Shown in pieces: positions 44,901 through 57,560 of a stretch of DNA of 64,000 bases. Numbering within the stretch: the stretch's first letter is position 1; each line of letters begins with the position of its first letter. The DNA is taken from positions 48,398,243 through 48,462,242 of the forward strand of contig OX419761.1 of assembly GCA_948567375.1 (NCBI GenBank), given 5' to 3'. The notes below the pieces were generated by a model. It was not told where the DNA came from, did no database searches, and saw only the letters and a program-made list of their open reading frames with translations. The stretch is from Lunularia cruciata. Lineage: Eukaryota; Streptophyta; Marchantiopsida; Lunulariales; Lunulariaceae. The translations under genes and the position numbers were made by a program.

Positions 44901-47374
44901 AGTTGTAGTAGAGAGTAAACCAAGTGCTCCAATCTATTAAGCAATATAAGCTAGAAGAGCCAATAGAGGCCAAGGATTCCAAAGCACAATATGACAAGGA
45001 AAACCATAAGGAAGATGGCTAGATGGATCAACAAGAGGAGGATCCAAGAAGGACAAGCTTGACAATGACAAGACAGGTTCCTCAAGTGTGGCGCCTAAGG
45101 GCAATCTTGCAAGTAGTTGGTCCTCTACATCAACTTCTTCCATTCCAAAACCCCTAGAGATGGTGTAGGAACTCAATGGGGGTATGGTAAGAATACTACC
45201 AATAGAGTGAGTCCAAAGTTGGCCCCAAAAGATAACTAGCGTCTAGAGAGCCATCCTAAAGACAAGGGACTCAAGGAAGGGAAGTTTGTGATCAAAGAGA
45301 TGGTCACCACTATGGGTGTGATCCAACTCCATTCTTGGAGTACCATGGATGTCAGCACACCAACTTGGCGAGAGTGGGTGATTGAGTGTCTTATAGGCCC
45401 TAGAGTTTCTAAGGCCAATCAAGCCAACTAGAGTGGCACCAAGAATGCAAGAGATCCCAAGACTTGAACACTATATGTGGGATGTAATAGCAATACGGGC
45501 AACCTAGCAAGACAACTCCATGTCATTAGAAGATATAAAGAGAGTCACGCTTGAGTCTTGAGATTTCCAAGAATGGCTCAAGTTGGTAATTCCACATACT
45601 ATAAGTCAAGCTTTAATTCCATTGTTGTCACCACCCACTTTTTTTTTGTGTTGTTTCAAGCTCCAAGCATCATCAATGTCCACCAGGTAGAGAAAGCCAC
45701 CCAAACCCTATGCTGAGAAGACAAGGAGCAATTTGCATGGTATCCTTTCCTACCACAACCTACTCTAACACAAGACATGCAAGTATTTTTTCCCATTACT
45801 TTTAGATTATTGCATAAGGAAACCTTAATCTTTACCTCAATAGAACAAGTCTACTACTTTGATTTGGCCCTCTTCATTACAAGAGTGGCACTAAACCAAC
45901 ATATCTTGCTATAGGCAATTGTTAGTACAAAGCAATTCTACATGTTCTGGACTTGAGGAATCAAGTTTTGGGATCTTGTCAAAAATTAGTATGCATTAGT
46001 AGAAGGAATACTAAGGGGGACCTTTTATTAGAGTACTTCCATGAGTTAGCCTTTGTAGAATAAATCTAATGTAATTTTCTCTGAGGTACTTAGTGGACTA
46101 TTGGAAACTACTAAACAAGGTTTGGCATTGAACCACATCTCTATATTGGATAGGAGTATGTGAAATGAAGCTTGGTCATTGACATGAGGATGTGAGGTTA
46201 CAAGCTGTCCATAATGCCACTATCAATACACACCTTATGTCCCAAGTCATGCCAATCAATACCATAGTCTAGGAATTAAGGACTATGTTCAAGCAATTGG
46301 ACAAAGAACTTGTACCAATTCTGTTCTTGCCTTTGAGGTTCTTTGACAGTCTTGGAGAAACAAGTGAGGCATGTCCACACTTAGCCCTTCAAGTATTCAT
46401 TGTTATGACATGTTGAGTAGTTGCATGATCAAATGCTTTGACAAGAAGTGGGATGTGGATCTCAACAACAAGGAAGAAGACTCTAGTAACCCTAATGGCC
46501 TAGAGCTCTAGCTTACATCCGGGAGTCCAAGAAGCCCATAGTTAAAGGATTGCATGTGCCTTATCGCATGGATTGGGAGGTTTGGGTGAAAAACCTAATA
46601 ATTCCTATAATTCTTCATGAGGATTTGTTATATGCACTTAGACCAAATATGATTCCTCATGCAGCCATATGCTTTGAAAACCATACATGGGTGATGGTGC
46701 CAACCAACAACTCATTATATTGGCTATTCCTTGGATCCCAAGGACCTATACCTCCAATAACTAATGTTAGAGACATGGAATCCACTAGGCTTCTTGCACC
46801 AATGGACGCTCATCCAAGGGGCCTCAAAGAGCAATTGAAGGAGAGGTTGGACTTGGGCATTCCATGAAGTTATAATCTTTGATACTCCTCTTACAAGAAG
46901 TAGCCACATTGTTGGCCGGAGATACAATCTCGCCCCTTCATAGTACAAGAAATGATGGATATGCTAGAAGCATGTTGGGAACAATGGTATGTGATTCAAG
47001 ACCTAGTCATCTTTCAAGTAGCTATATATTGCAAGACTCTAGCCCAACTATATCACCGCTTAGGTTGTGATGATATTTAAGAAGATGTTGCAATCAACCT
47101 TTTTTGAGATGAGATCAACAACCTCATCTTCATATACCTCATAGAACATGCAAACGTGATGAGTTGTCATCTAGGTAGGATCTTGTAGTTAGCACACATG
47201 AATGGGCTTATCCAAATAAATAATACCATCTTCAAGGACTACCAAGACCAAGATTGCACTAGCATCTACTACCAAATGAGGGTCAAATTCTTCCCTTTTT
47301 CAAATAAAGGCAAGAAGAAGTGATAGGCTTTGAAAAGAGGCTAGCCCAAAATGCAAGGACTTAGGAGAGGTTTG
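41955..47374 (+). other. Unrecognised 5.4-kb region between integrase and 3' LTR
   Basis: Several plus-strand frames of 60-105 codons lie here (42961-43197, 43548-43793, 44642-44824, 46550-46867). The part 44340-44820 encodes Glu/Lys/Leu-rich sequence with heptad character (EELAKENN, VVCFALKVEIATLKKEKI), a likely coiled coil. 46550-46867 contains WEVWVKNLIIP and PHAAICFENHTWVMVP, not assignable to a family. Athila elements often carry an extra ORF after integrase and Tat elements carry additional ORFs, so an element-encoded protein is plausible. Captured host sequence is the alternative. Confidence 0.45.
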
Positions 47375-48312
47375 TGTTGTTCAAGCAAAGTAGGTACTAA
47401 GGGCATTGTAGGTTGCGGGCAAATTGGAGTTATAGACATATTACTACATGACTTCAATTGTGCAATTCTCACCACAAGACAAAATGGGAGCATGGGCAAG
47501 AACATTGTGGGTATGTAGGATAGTAAGACAAAACTAGGTAGGCCATAAATGTGAAAGTGGCATGCTGACATACTTAGGTAAGATAGTCTAGATTAGAATC
47601 AAGGATTAGGAGCCAATTGGCATTGATAGGGTGGCATTGGAATGAGACAAATTTATTCTCTTAGGGTTCAACTCCAAGTATAAAAGGGAGCTCAATCCAA
47701 TATAGAGTGTTGGTTAAGTGATAAATGATGGTAGGCATTAGTTTTGGGAGTCCCAAATCAATCAAGAGCCGCTTAATAGATAATAAGGAGTAGGACTTGG
47801 ACTAGGAGAGGAGGAGCCAATTGCCATAAGGACACTCCTTGCAAGGGAAGACAAGGAATTATCCTTTGTTGTAAAGTGACAACCCACATCTAGGGGTTAT
47901 AAAGCTTAAGTGTCTTGTCTAATGTGGCTCTTGGCGTCCCACATGGATCACTGCCAGATTTGGTGGATGAATGTAACTTTTATGACTAAATGTTTTGATT
48001 GATCCTTGCTAACCTATGATTCCACTACGGGATGTCTTGTAGTCTTTTGGTAAGCATGAGGATTAGTGAGTAGAGAGTGATAACCAAGCTGGCCAATGAG
48101 CTCTCAAGAGTGACAGACCTATGAGTCATCTCTAAGGTTAAGTGTCCTATGGTAGATCTGGTCCTACAATACGGCTACATGCACAATGAGAATCTTGCCC
48201 GTAGTTCCTCCTCGAGCGTGGAGAATAGCTGGCAGCATAAGGGTTGTCCCGTAATTCCTGTCTCCCATAGTGCCCTATAGACAAACTACATGCTAGGTCC
48301 TACTTGCCAACA
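47375..48312 (+). repeat. 3' LTR of the Athila/Tat-like element (938 bp)
   Basis: It begins TGTTGTTCAAGCAAAG and ends TACTTGCCAACA, parallel to the 5' LTR throughout. TATAAAAG is at 47679-47686. Small indels account for the 27-bp length difference. Confidence 0.85.
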
Positions 48313-51300
48313 TTGCTATAGTATGAATTTGAATAATCCAAGGCCTTCTTGCATTTCCTTTGTGTGTTCTTCCTCAACCACTTTTTCACAATCAATCATC
48401 ACCATCTCACTCTTTATTCTTACGATTCCATGTTCTCCTAATGTTCCTAACTCTTTGATAATTGATAGTTTTTCTTACCACTCTCTCCTCCTTCTAATTT
48501 TCTCCCAATTGCAATTTTAACTTGCTTCTAGTTCTTTCATACAATCTCTCCTATTCCTGATTTTCTCCTTCTCCTTCTCTCAATCAATCAAACTCTCCAC
48601 TTCCCAAAGTCATACTTTCTTCTCCAACTTTCTCCCAATCTTCTCTTGATCTTAGTCAATCTTCCTCTCCCTAATTTTTTCCTTCTCTCAATTGATCTCA
48701 CTCTCCACAATCAATATCCCTCTCCTCCTCCTTGTTTCAAACTCCCACTCTCTCCCTTCTCCCAATTGCATCCTTCTCTCACTAAATCTCACTCTTTAGT
48801 TTCAAACTCCACTATCTCCTCTTCCTGATTTTATCCTTTTCTTGCTTAATTTCCTTCTTTGAGTTTTGAACTTCCAGTCTCTCCTCCTTCTCCTCCAATT
48901 TTCTCCCCCTTAGTCAATCTAACTCACTTTTGAATTCCCACTCTCTTCTCCTTCTCCCTTGATCTTCTCCCTCTTAGGCTTTTGAATTCATTGTCTTAGA
49001 CTATGTACTCCTTCTCCTCCTCTTGTATTTGCTCTTCCATATAACTCTTCACTTTGTACTCCTCCCAATTTTCAAAGTCTTTATTACTCAATCAAACTCC
49101 CTCCATGCTCTCTTTTGAAATCACACTCCTTCTTGTTACACTCCTTTCATTTCTCTATATCACTATAACTCTCTCCTACTTATTATGAGGTTTAATCCTT
49201 CCATTATCTCAAATTTATGCAATAAACATGTCTAGAATTTATATTTAAACATACCTACAAATATAAATGTGATTAATTTACTTGATGGAGACTTCTTGCC
49301 ATAGATATTGATACCCCTTCAATCTTGCAAATCCACCATAAAATGTATTGCCATTCACACTAATACTTCCTAACAACCAAAACAAAAAAATCACTTTGAA
49401 TTGGATTTTGATAATTGATATAACTCTTCACAATCTCTCATGCATCTAAAGTATTATAACTATCATCCCATGAATTATCACTCTCACATTCTCTAAGTCT
49501 TGAGTATAGTATCTCCTGCATACTTGTATGCTTGTGCATATTGGCATGGGACTATACTCTCACCATCTTGCATGCATCCCATCCAAACACCTTTATTAAT
49601 GCAAATTCAACCATTGAGAATTTAAATGAAGGATATAGATTTCTTTATTGATTACAATAGAATACAAAGTTTATTGCCTTGGATTCAAGAAACCATTCAA
49701 TTTGCAGTTGAATGCAGTAAATGATATACAACTGAAGTTCTAGTTTTTTCTCTTGAATCTTTACCTGGCTCAAAAATGCATGCATCTAGAAACTTTGAAT
49801 CCAAATCTTCTACAAAGTAGCCATCATCTTCTACCCATATATTTGCCATGTTTATCTAAATATTGTGTAGAACTATATACATGTTAATACAATTCAACAA
49901 GAAAGAATTTCTAGAGGTGTCATTCAATTGAACTCTTAATTTTCTTAGCAAATGCCATTGGGCTTCCAATAACTCCTGTACAATATGTATTGACCACTCA
50001 GGTCCAAGCAACACATAGGTTGAGAATAGCTTTCTCTTAGGAGTGTGCTTGTTTGGAAGAGGGTACAAGATGACACATGTGTACATAACCTAAATCCCTA
50101 ATAAATATTGTGTGTAGTTAAATAAATTACACTCTCCTTGGTGATTCAACACGGACCAAATTGGAGACCTCCTCAAGCATGCCACATCATGAAATGATCC
50201 GGCATACCTACAAACAGAAAGAGAGGAAGGTTTAATAGTCAAGCAAACTCAATGAAAACTCAATGCATGTGTGTGATAGTGTGATAACTCAATTCCCATA
50301 TAAGCAAGTGTGATAACTATAGAAAAAATTTATGAGCACAAAGAGAAAAATAAGAAAGCAAGAGGGAAAGATCTTTATGATATAGAACACTCATATAGCA
50401 TTACCTTACATATGGCAAAGTGTATTATTCTCCTCCGATCATCGCATACTACTTGTCCATTTATAGAATAGAATCCCTTCCAGCTGAAATGTATTTCTCT
50501 TTCTATGGTTGGTTTTGTGCTAAGAGAAAAAGAGTGGCATCCACTAACCCCACACACCTTGGAAAACCTTCTTTGTGCAAAAACCAAAGAAATTCAGGTT
50601 CTCTCTTCTCTATAAGGCTATTTCACCTCTCTCTCTCTCTCTCTCTAGGATTGATACAATTGTTGTCCCAACTCGCTCTATGTATTTAACAATTGATCCT
50701 ACACTCCTACCCCAAAAAATCAACACTTGAGCCATTGATGCCCATTCCCATATACCCAAACGTATTGAGAACCAAGGTGACTTGAGTCCATACGGGAGTT
50801 TGATTTCTCTTTGATAGATTTTTAAACACAAGATGATCTTTTATAGCATCCACTTAGGCTTGAAATGAAAAAATATCCATCAGAGTGAATTGTCTACATG
50901 GTTTACTACCCAAACTCTTGAAAGAATTTCATAATAAATTGAGAACTACAAACACACTGCATACTACATAGCAAATATCTAAAATGGTGTGCAGAATTCC
51001 ACCACCAAAGCAAGAGTTAGGTGTCTGAACTTCCTCCAATCATCTATTGCTCAAAAACTCAAATTATCTTCACTCTCTACCTCACTTCTTGTTATCTGCA
51101 CTTTACTATTTTTTTATTGGGTTGGAGACGGGTATTGGTGCACAACATTGCTTCCGGATCAAAATTGCACTAAGCAGTCCCAATGTTGATTGAAATTACA
51201 CCGGAGCAAAATTGCACTAAGAAGTGTTGATTGAAATGGCACCAATACGAAGAAGAAACAAAATGGGTCATCTATGTCAAGCATTTGTGCCTTTTACCTA

Positions 51301-52927
51301 AACACGGACAAGACTCTTGGTATTCAAATTTGAATGTTGAACTTGGTTGATTAATGTTCAATTAGTACACACTTAAGATTTGAGGAGTACCCGTAACCTG
51401 TCAAAAACTACGGGTGATGATTTTGATTTCATATTAAATATTTACAGCTATTGGTGGAACTCTCATAAATTTGAGTCGACCCTCAGTCCCTTAGTGAAAT
51501 AATTTACGAATGTTTACTCGCATTAGAAAAGCTTAATCTAAAAAACCCCCACTGAATAGATTATTGAAATCCCTAGTCAAACTACCTACCTAACCTCTAG
51601 CTCTACTCTTCGTTCTCCCTCTCTCTCTCTCTCTCTCTCACACTCAAACAATCACCGTTCACTCCCTTTGCCCTTACACCTAGTTGAGTATTATGGCGTG
51701 AGATCTTGAGCAGCCTCGCGCACACTCTCTAGAACTTATATTCCTCTTAGTATATGGGTCTCCATTCTCAAATATATTGTAGTTTCTAGGTCCGGAGGCC
51801 ACTTGCCTCATCAGCACTCTCCTCTAATTCAAACTCATTAGATTAATTTGATTCACTTAGGTCCTAAAAGGAATTTTTGATTGTGAACTATTTGGCGATT
51901 GGCTTGTAAATTTTCTCTCCAAAAATATAATAGAATTAACACTACATTCCTGAAAATTAGAATGGGGTCCTGTATATATGCCATGATACAATATTATCTC
52001 AATATTGCATAGCTCAAATTAGAGCATGATAAGATAGGAGTTGCAGTCTGTTAGCAACTCAAAGACTCCAACTCCTATGAAAAGACCACACGCATTTACA
52101 AAGCGTGTGATCTTTCAAGATAAGTTTCTGATGTGAGGAATTTTATCCTTATATCGCAAAATCACTTCAGTAATAAATTGTATATCTTAACACTAATCCA
52201 TTCAACCTATTTATCTCCCATCAATGCCTAAAGAATTTTGAGGTCTAATGTCGACATGCTGATAGTTTTATTCACTTTTGCTGAGATAAAACATTTCATT
52301 GATTCTTAAACGAAGTAGAAAGTATCAGTGAAGAATTTCAGCTGCAGATGGGATTGATGGAAAGAAGTTCTCAAAGATTCCAACACAGGAACTGTAAAGA
52401 ATATACTCAAAGCTATATCCTTTGCTTTTCCAAATGGAGAGACGGTTTCTTTTGCGATTCTCTACTCACAATCGCAAACATTCTTGTGGACTGCTTCGTG
52501 GTGGAAACTGGAAAGAAGACGTTATATGCAAGGCGTTGGATTTATGTTGAAGGAAATTTCTGAAGTAGTCATGGTGGACGATCAATATTCGAACTTAACA
52601 ACAGAATACTCTGGTTTAAGACTGACAACCATCTACATTCATGTTCATGAAGACTGAGATATGACACCCAGCTCTATTTTGTCAGCTGGGAATGAAGTTT
52701 GAGATATTCAACCAGAAAACAGTAGACCAAGAATCAATCTTTCAAGATTTTGAAGGTCGGTTACAAAATCTGTTATATAGAATGTCAATTTCATCAAAAT
52801 GCGTCCCGTATATACCCACACAATTGCATGATAACTGGGATACAATACAGTTGATTGTCACCTGCACGTTTAATATTCAGGATGTAGCTGGAATGCAAGC
52901 TGTGATCTGACGAACTCAAAGATTGAT
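48313..52927. other. Long non-coding stretch with a pyrimidine-rich tract
   Basis: From about 48340 to 49150 the plus strand is dominated by C and T, with loosely repeated CTCTCxTCCTTCTCC, CAATCAAACTC and CTCACTCT words. TC microsatellites occur near 50628-50650 and 51617-51640. Between these, only short frames without ATG or domain are seen. A plus-strand frame at 52348-52563 starts with ATG but is unrecognised. Confidence 0.45.
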
Positions 52928-55756
52928 TTATGGCTTGTACACCGCGACCACTGGGAGAAAGACGGAACTGAGCCACAAAATTGCATGTCTTTCTTGTGCA
53001 GTTGATAAGTACTTGACTTCTGACATTCCAGTTCTATCCTCTAGCACTTCCACAGGCTCTCCACTAATATCATACTTTATGACCAATGGTTTAGAGCCAC
53101 CACGACCGAAGTCATCAAAAGTTTTAGACATTACTTGGCCAAGATGTATAAGTCTGGATATGCACTTATATGTGGAGGAAAGGTAGTGTATTGTAGTCCG
53201 ACGACCATGGAGTGCAACCCAGAAATGTTTCCCATCCTCTGTGGACCTTATGTTGTCACCATAACCTGGCATCTGAGCAAATTCTTCAAGCGTACCGGTT
53301 TGTGACCCTCTCAGCCAGTATTTTAAAATTCTGCAAGATGTTAAAGCAATTTCACATCACGAAGGTCAGAGATGATATCAGTAGTCTCAAGAGACAATTC
53401 AGCTGCTCTTGTAGTGGTCAGGAAAAGGAACCAGAAAAGATCAGATGGTATCCATTTGGACCTGTAAGGAGGGTCTCTGTTTACGAGAAAGAAGGAAACG
53501 TGTGTAGGAACAGTGAGTAGATATGCTGAGGAATCGCGTAACTTTTAAGGCACAGTTTGCATGAATTTTGCTAAAACGAGAGAAGTTGGGGGGAAACCTG
53601 TTCGCAGAGGTAGAAACTATGAGTAAAAATGAACCATCTTTCGCCAAAGCTACACCATTTGGGTACTTGAACTGTTCCAACAGAACCGTGGTAGTTCCTG
53701 TCTCAGGCTCATATTTAAGGACTCTCCCGCTCGTATCTTGCTCTTTCACCACAAGCTCATGTGCTCTGCAATGCCACCACGCGATATTAGCCCAGTGTTC
53801 TTCAGGACCATGTTTACACTCTCTCAACTCCTCGCATATCGATGGTTTGGAATTTGGAAATGTCAAACTTATCCGTCTACTGAACTGAAGCACTCCAGTG
53901 GTTATTTCTCCTATTTATTTTGGATTTACTGCACATTAGATTGCAGGTATTTCCATGTCTTTAAACGTTAGAAAACTGAGTGGAAGTGTCAGATATGTAT
54001 CCTTACTTTCGTTGATGCCGAAGGCTGCTAACAGTGAAATACACCACTCCGTCTTCACCAATTTCCAAGTCGTTAGTGAATTTATGGACTTGACCATTAG
54101 ACTGATCACACAATACTTTTGCCCGTCCCCCCTCTCTGCCAACGATGGCGAGCCCGAAGTAAGCGTCTGCAATATACAGAGAACCTGAAGCATCAAACTT
54201 CAATCCCAAGGGCCGCCCGCAGACATGCTCCAATGTGGGGTACTCATATCCCCTCAGTTTGAAGTCACAGAGCTCGGACTTCCTGCAGACAGATTTGAAG
54301 TCAATGGAATATAATATCTACAGCTGAGGAAGAACGGTTACAGGTCTACTGTAGTTCATCTGTAGTTCATTGCTTAAAGTGGAGAGTAACACCATTGATC
54401 AGACTTGATTTTGGATTTTGCCAGAGTTTCTGTATTGGGTGTAGCTAGATGATAAAGTTAGAGCAGTGGGATGAAAGTGAATGAATTTACCGATGTCCAG
54501 TCTCTAACAGGACGCGAACGCGAATTGACAGTGTTTTACGAAACGATGCTTCAGAAAAGGGAGATATCGTCAGTTCCATAAATAAGGATAAGTTGCTAGT
54601 CGAATTATGAACTGCACATGCTAAGTTCTGTTAATGATATAGGTAAGTGGTAATCGTTGACATCGCCCATTATGTCGGAATGAGAAAACGCAACACAACG
54701 TTAGCTTACGGATGATAGTAAGAACTCAGAACTCACATGATACAACTAGTTTTCGTCAAGCTACTTCAGAAGGGTATAACGTTACTCTGATTCTGTCAAG
54801 AGGCAAAGACAAATGTTTTCTCCGTTGTTTTGCCCGACGCTGAAACCAGGGTATGCAGGTTAAAGTCATGCAACAGACTTTACAGTTTCAGGGCCTGAGA
54901 TCTTGCCATTTCAGTCTTTCAAACTTTAACTTAAACGTAACGAGATTTTCAAGGGTGTATGTAGAGTTATGTCTGCTATATTAACAAGACTCAGACACTC
55001 GTATCCAAGAGTGAGAAGATGATGGAAATGACCAGTAAGGAGATACGACAGCGAAAGTCTCCCAACTTCCGTCCAACTCTTTCCAACGAATCACTCTCCC
55101 GTCAGCTACTCCCGTATAGATTCGACCCTGCGATCAGTGCACGGTCGGAGGTTCATATCTAAGACCACATTAGATTCTTCGCTCCCTGATGCACAAACCT
55201 TCCCTCTGAGCATTACGAACTCGTTTTACTTCCAAATACGTGCACTTCTTGTGATTCTTCTGATAAACATCTACATTCAGATGAATCCAACTATCACTTA
55301 ATTCGATACTTGGGCAACGGACAAAGATTGTACCTGTTCATCCCAAGCCAAACTTTCGGGACCTGGAACTTCAATATGGAAGGCCAAAGAGGTGTTGAGA
55401 AGCTTGCTGGCAGGATCAGCTGGCCAGGCATTCACATCTGGCACAGGGAGCAAGCATTGATATGCATGCCCTTTGCATCCCTCGGGATGGAAGTCCATGA
55501 CTGCCTCCAGAATCCCAAATGGATCGCACGCCGTATAAATAGCAATCAGGATTACTCCTAAAGCGAAGAGTGACGACGTATGAGCCCATAATGTTGTTGT
55601 TGCTGTTATTTCTCTGCCTTTGATGGAGCTTCTTGATACCCATGGCGATGTCCGGATGGTTCTAATCTTCGTCCATTCATCTCTCTGCGTCTCAGGAGTA
55701 TCTTCCTCCTGATCAGACAGAGGTTCAGAACTTGCATCGACCATCGCATCTCCCAT
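52928..55756 (-). CDS. Strictosidine-synthase-like (APMAP-type) membrane protein, five exons
   Basis: Strictosidine-synthase-like proteins are six-bladed beta-propellers; most plant members lack strictosidine synthase activity and are thought to act as hydrolases or in wall and lipid processes. Proposed exons: 55756-55334, 55127-55033, 54282-54007, 53765-53598 and 53330-52928, all with GT..AG introns and continuous frame (1365 nt, 454 aa). Residues 1-55 are cytosolic and charged, and about 56-77 form a membrane anchor (type II). Propeller signatures follow in order: GPESLAWDEQ, GRIYTGVADGRVIRW, CGRPLGLKFD, LYIADAYFGL, FTNDLEIGEDGVVYF, SGRVLKYEPETG, FKYPNGVALAKDGSFLL, ILKYWLRGSQTGTLEEF, PGYGDNIR, HFWVALHG and FLPVVAVYKP. 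The ATG at 55756 is the first Met. An alternative acceptor at 53879/53880 would add 38 residues in frame, but the one at 53765 restores the usual spacing. Confidence 0.9.
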
Positions 55757-57560
55757 CGATCACTGGCTTGAGTCCTTTTCCAATGTATTCACAAGGTCTG
55801 TTGACAGCCTGGTTCCGAAGTTTTTGCTTGAATAATTGCTAAAGGTTGATGAAAACCTTAGCAGGCCATTTGCTTCAGTCAAAGACCCACATGCATTTCC
55901 ACAGACAGGGCAGGTCAGTGAGTCACTTAGAGTTATGATATAACGCGATGCGTCTCTAATTTGATAGTTACTTAATGCATGCAGACGTATAGACACCGAA
56001 CTTGTAGCTGAACCAACTACAACTTTGCCCGGAATAGGTGGTCATCACACACTTTGCAATGCCACACTCACCAACTAATGTTTCGAACTAACTTCCTCGA
56101 AACCTCTATGCATTTGGTACTTGACTGATAAAGTATGTAAAAATTTACGTGATGCGCATGCGTTACGCGGAGCACCCAAACAACCAACCAACCGCTGCAG
56201 CAGTTCAAGTTGCTGTAATCTGGGCATCTACTGGTGAACATTAGCGGCAGGTACTACGGGGAGTAAAACGCTTTCCTCTAGTAGTACAGAATTTGACAAT
56301 CGATAGACAAGTTGGTGAATATCAGTACTTTGGTTCATGATGTTTACGTGAGGGTAGAGCTGATGGTGTCGAATTTGCAGCTGCGAATGGGATTCTCAGT
56401 TGCCTCCCGCACTCACCAACTGACTGACAAGTAGAAAGCATTCCTCACTGGCCTCGTCTACAACTTTTTCTTCATACTGATTTTATATTTTAGGACTCCT
56501 CCTTGAGATGCACTCAGACCATCGTGGATAGCGCAAAAGTATCGTCACCAAGCTGGTCATTTCATCCCATGCGCAGTATTCCCCGCTCTTTGGATGATTT
56601 TGATTCTCTACATTGAAATTAATGTCTCCATTTCAGTGCAATGATATCAAAGGGAAGATTGGACTAGAAAGGGATAATCCATATCCAACTTCCTAAAGTT
56701 TAAGTCGTGATGGTTTCCATATGCAATGATATCAAAGGAAAGATTGCACCAGAAAGGGATCTTTCATATCCCACTTCCTAGAGGTTGAGTCGCGATCGGT
56801 TTCATATGCGTCAATCGGTGACCGGGTGCTTAGTTCCCAAGTGCCCTGGACTAGTAGCCTCGAGCTACTTTTTCTTGCTTGGAGTATGATTCTAGGTGAT
56901 GAGTCGTTTTGTAAGCCAATATACCTGCTAGTCCGCTTGTCAATAGTTTCTCCATTTATCGTTGGATTCGATAGAGCATCTCGACTGCAGTCAATGAAGA
57001 TAATTTGTTACGATAACTTATGATCAAGCGTCTCTTTCTAATTTGATCTTATAGACAGCACCACATTACCGGTACATCATGCTCTGTCAATGAAACCGTA
57101 TTTTATCATACATTCAGGGGAGTGTGGAGACTGGAGAGGAGAGGTAGAGATGTGAGAGGAAAGACATATATTTGCTGAGTGCTCTCCAGCACAAGGCACT
57201 TGAGTGAATAGTAGATCCTGGATTCTGTTTGGTCATTTTTCAATTTCAGTTCCATTGGTATCTAGATTGAAGACTATGGAGAATTGAGTATAAAGTTATG
57301 GAGGTTTTTAAGTCTTTTTAGGGTTTAGAGTGATCATTCCACATTGAGAGTGATGGTCTAGAATTTTCATTTTTGATCTTTTGGTTTTCATGATTAAGTT
57401 CCATGTGAATTAGTTTTAAAATTTTGAAAATGTAAATTGAAAGTTATGAGAGTTTATAGTTTTTAGGGTTTGGAGAGACTATATTTTCTTATGTGAGTTG
57501 GTATGGGAAGGGTTTTGGTTTTGTAGGTATGGGGAGATACTGAGAGGAGCATCATATTTT
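55757..57560. other. Upstream region of the strictosidine-synthase-like gene
   Basis: This should contain the promoter and 5' UTR of the minus-strand gene; I could not place a clear TATA box. A minus-strand frame at 55760-55996 ends just before the start codon but has no ATG, so it is not an upstream ORF. An imperfect 85-bp tandem duplication lies at 56639-56808. No other gene is visible. Confidence 0.45.
56639..56808. repeat. Imperfect 85-bp tandem duplication
   Basis: Copies start at 56639 and 56724 with CAATGATATCAAAGG, share CAGAAAGGGAT-like and CAACTTCCTA/CCACTTCCTA blocks, and both finish near TTTC(C)ATATGC. About one base in seven differs. Confidence 0.85.

Larger units (their letters stand above)
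39189..48312 (+). mobile_element. Athila/Tat-like Ty3 element, gag and RT lost, integrase kept
   Basis: Long LTRs at 39189-40153 and 47375-48312 begin TGTTGT and end GCCAACA; I judge them about 85-90% identical by eye. The only recognisable retroviral-type gene is integrase (40.75-41.95 kb), in a style typical of Athila/Tat elements (AIDYITKWA, ISRFGVP, then a GPY-like module). Only about 600 bp lie between the 5' LTR and the integrase zinc finger, so gag, protease, RT and RNase H are missing. Over 5 kb of unrecognised, partly coiled-coil-coding sequence follows integrase. I could not find a clean target duplication (CTGCA versus TTGCT). Confidence 0.82.

Noticed and set aside
52348..52563. 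ATG-initiated 71-codon plus-strand frame; another frame reads TGTVKNILKAISFAFPNG, loosely like a strictosidine-synthase propeller blade
   Set aside because: The resemblance covers too few residues, and the flanks do not continue the fold. A decayed duplicate blade cannot be excluded.
53766..53879. 38 codons upstream of exon 4 as coding sequence
   Set aside because: They stay in frame, but the family has no counterpart and the 53765 acceptor restores the usual spacing; treated as intron with possible alternative use.
55760..55996. 78-codon frame ending just before the start of the strictosidine-synthase-like gene, a possible uORF with a CPVCGNAC motif
   Set aside because: No ATG in the frame; the nominal start is GTG. 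The CxxC pair alone is not enough to claim a zinc-binding protein.
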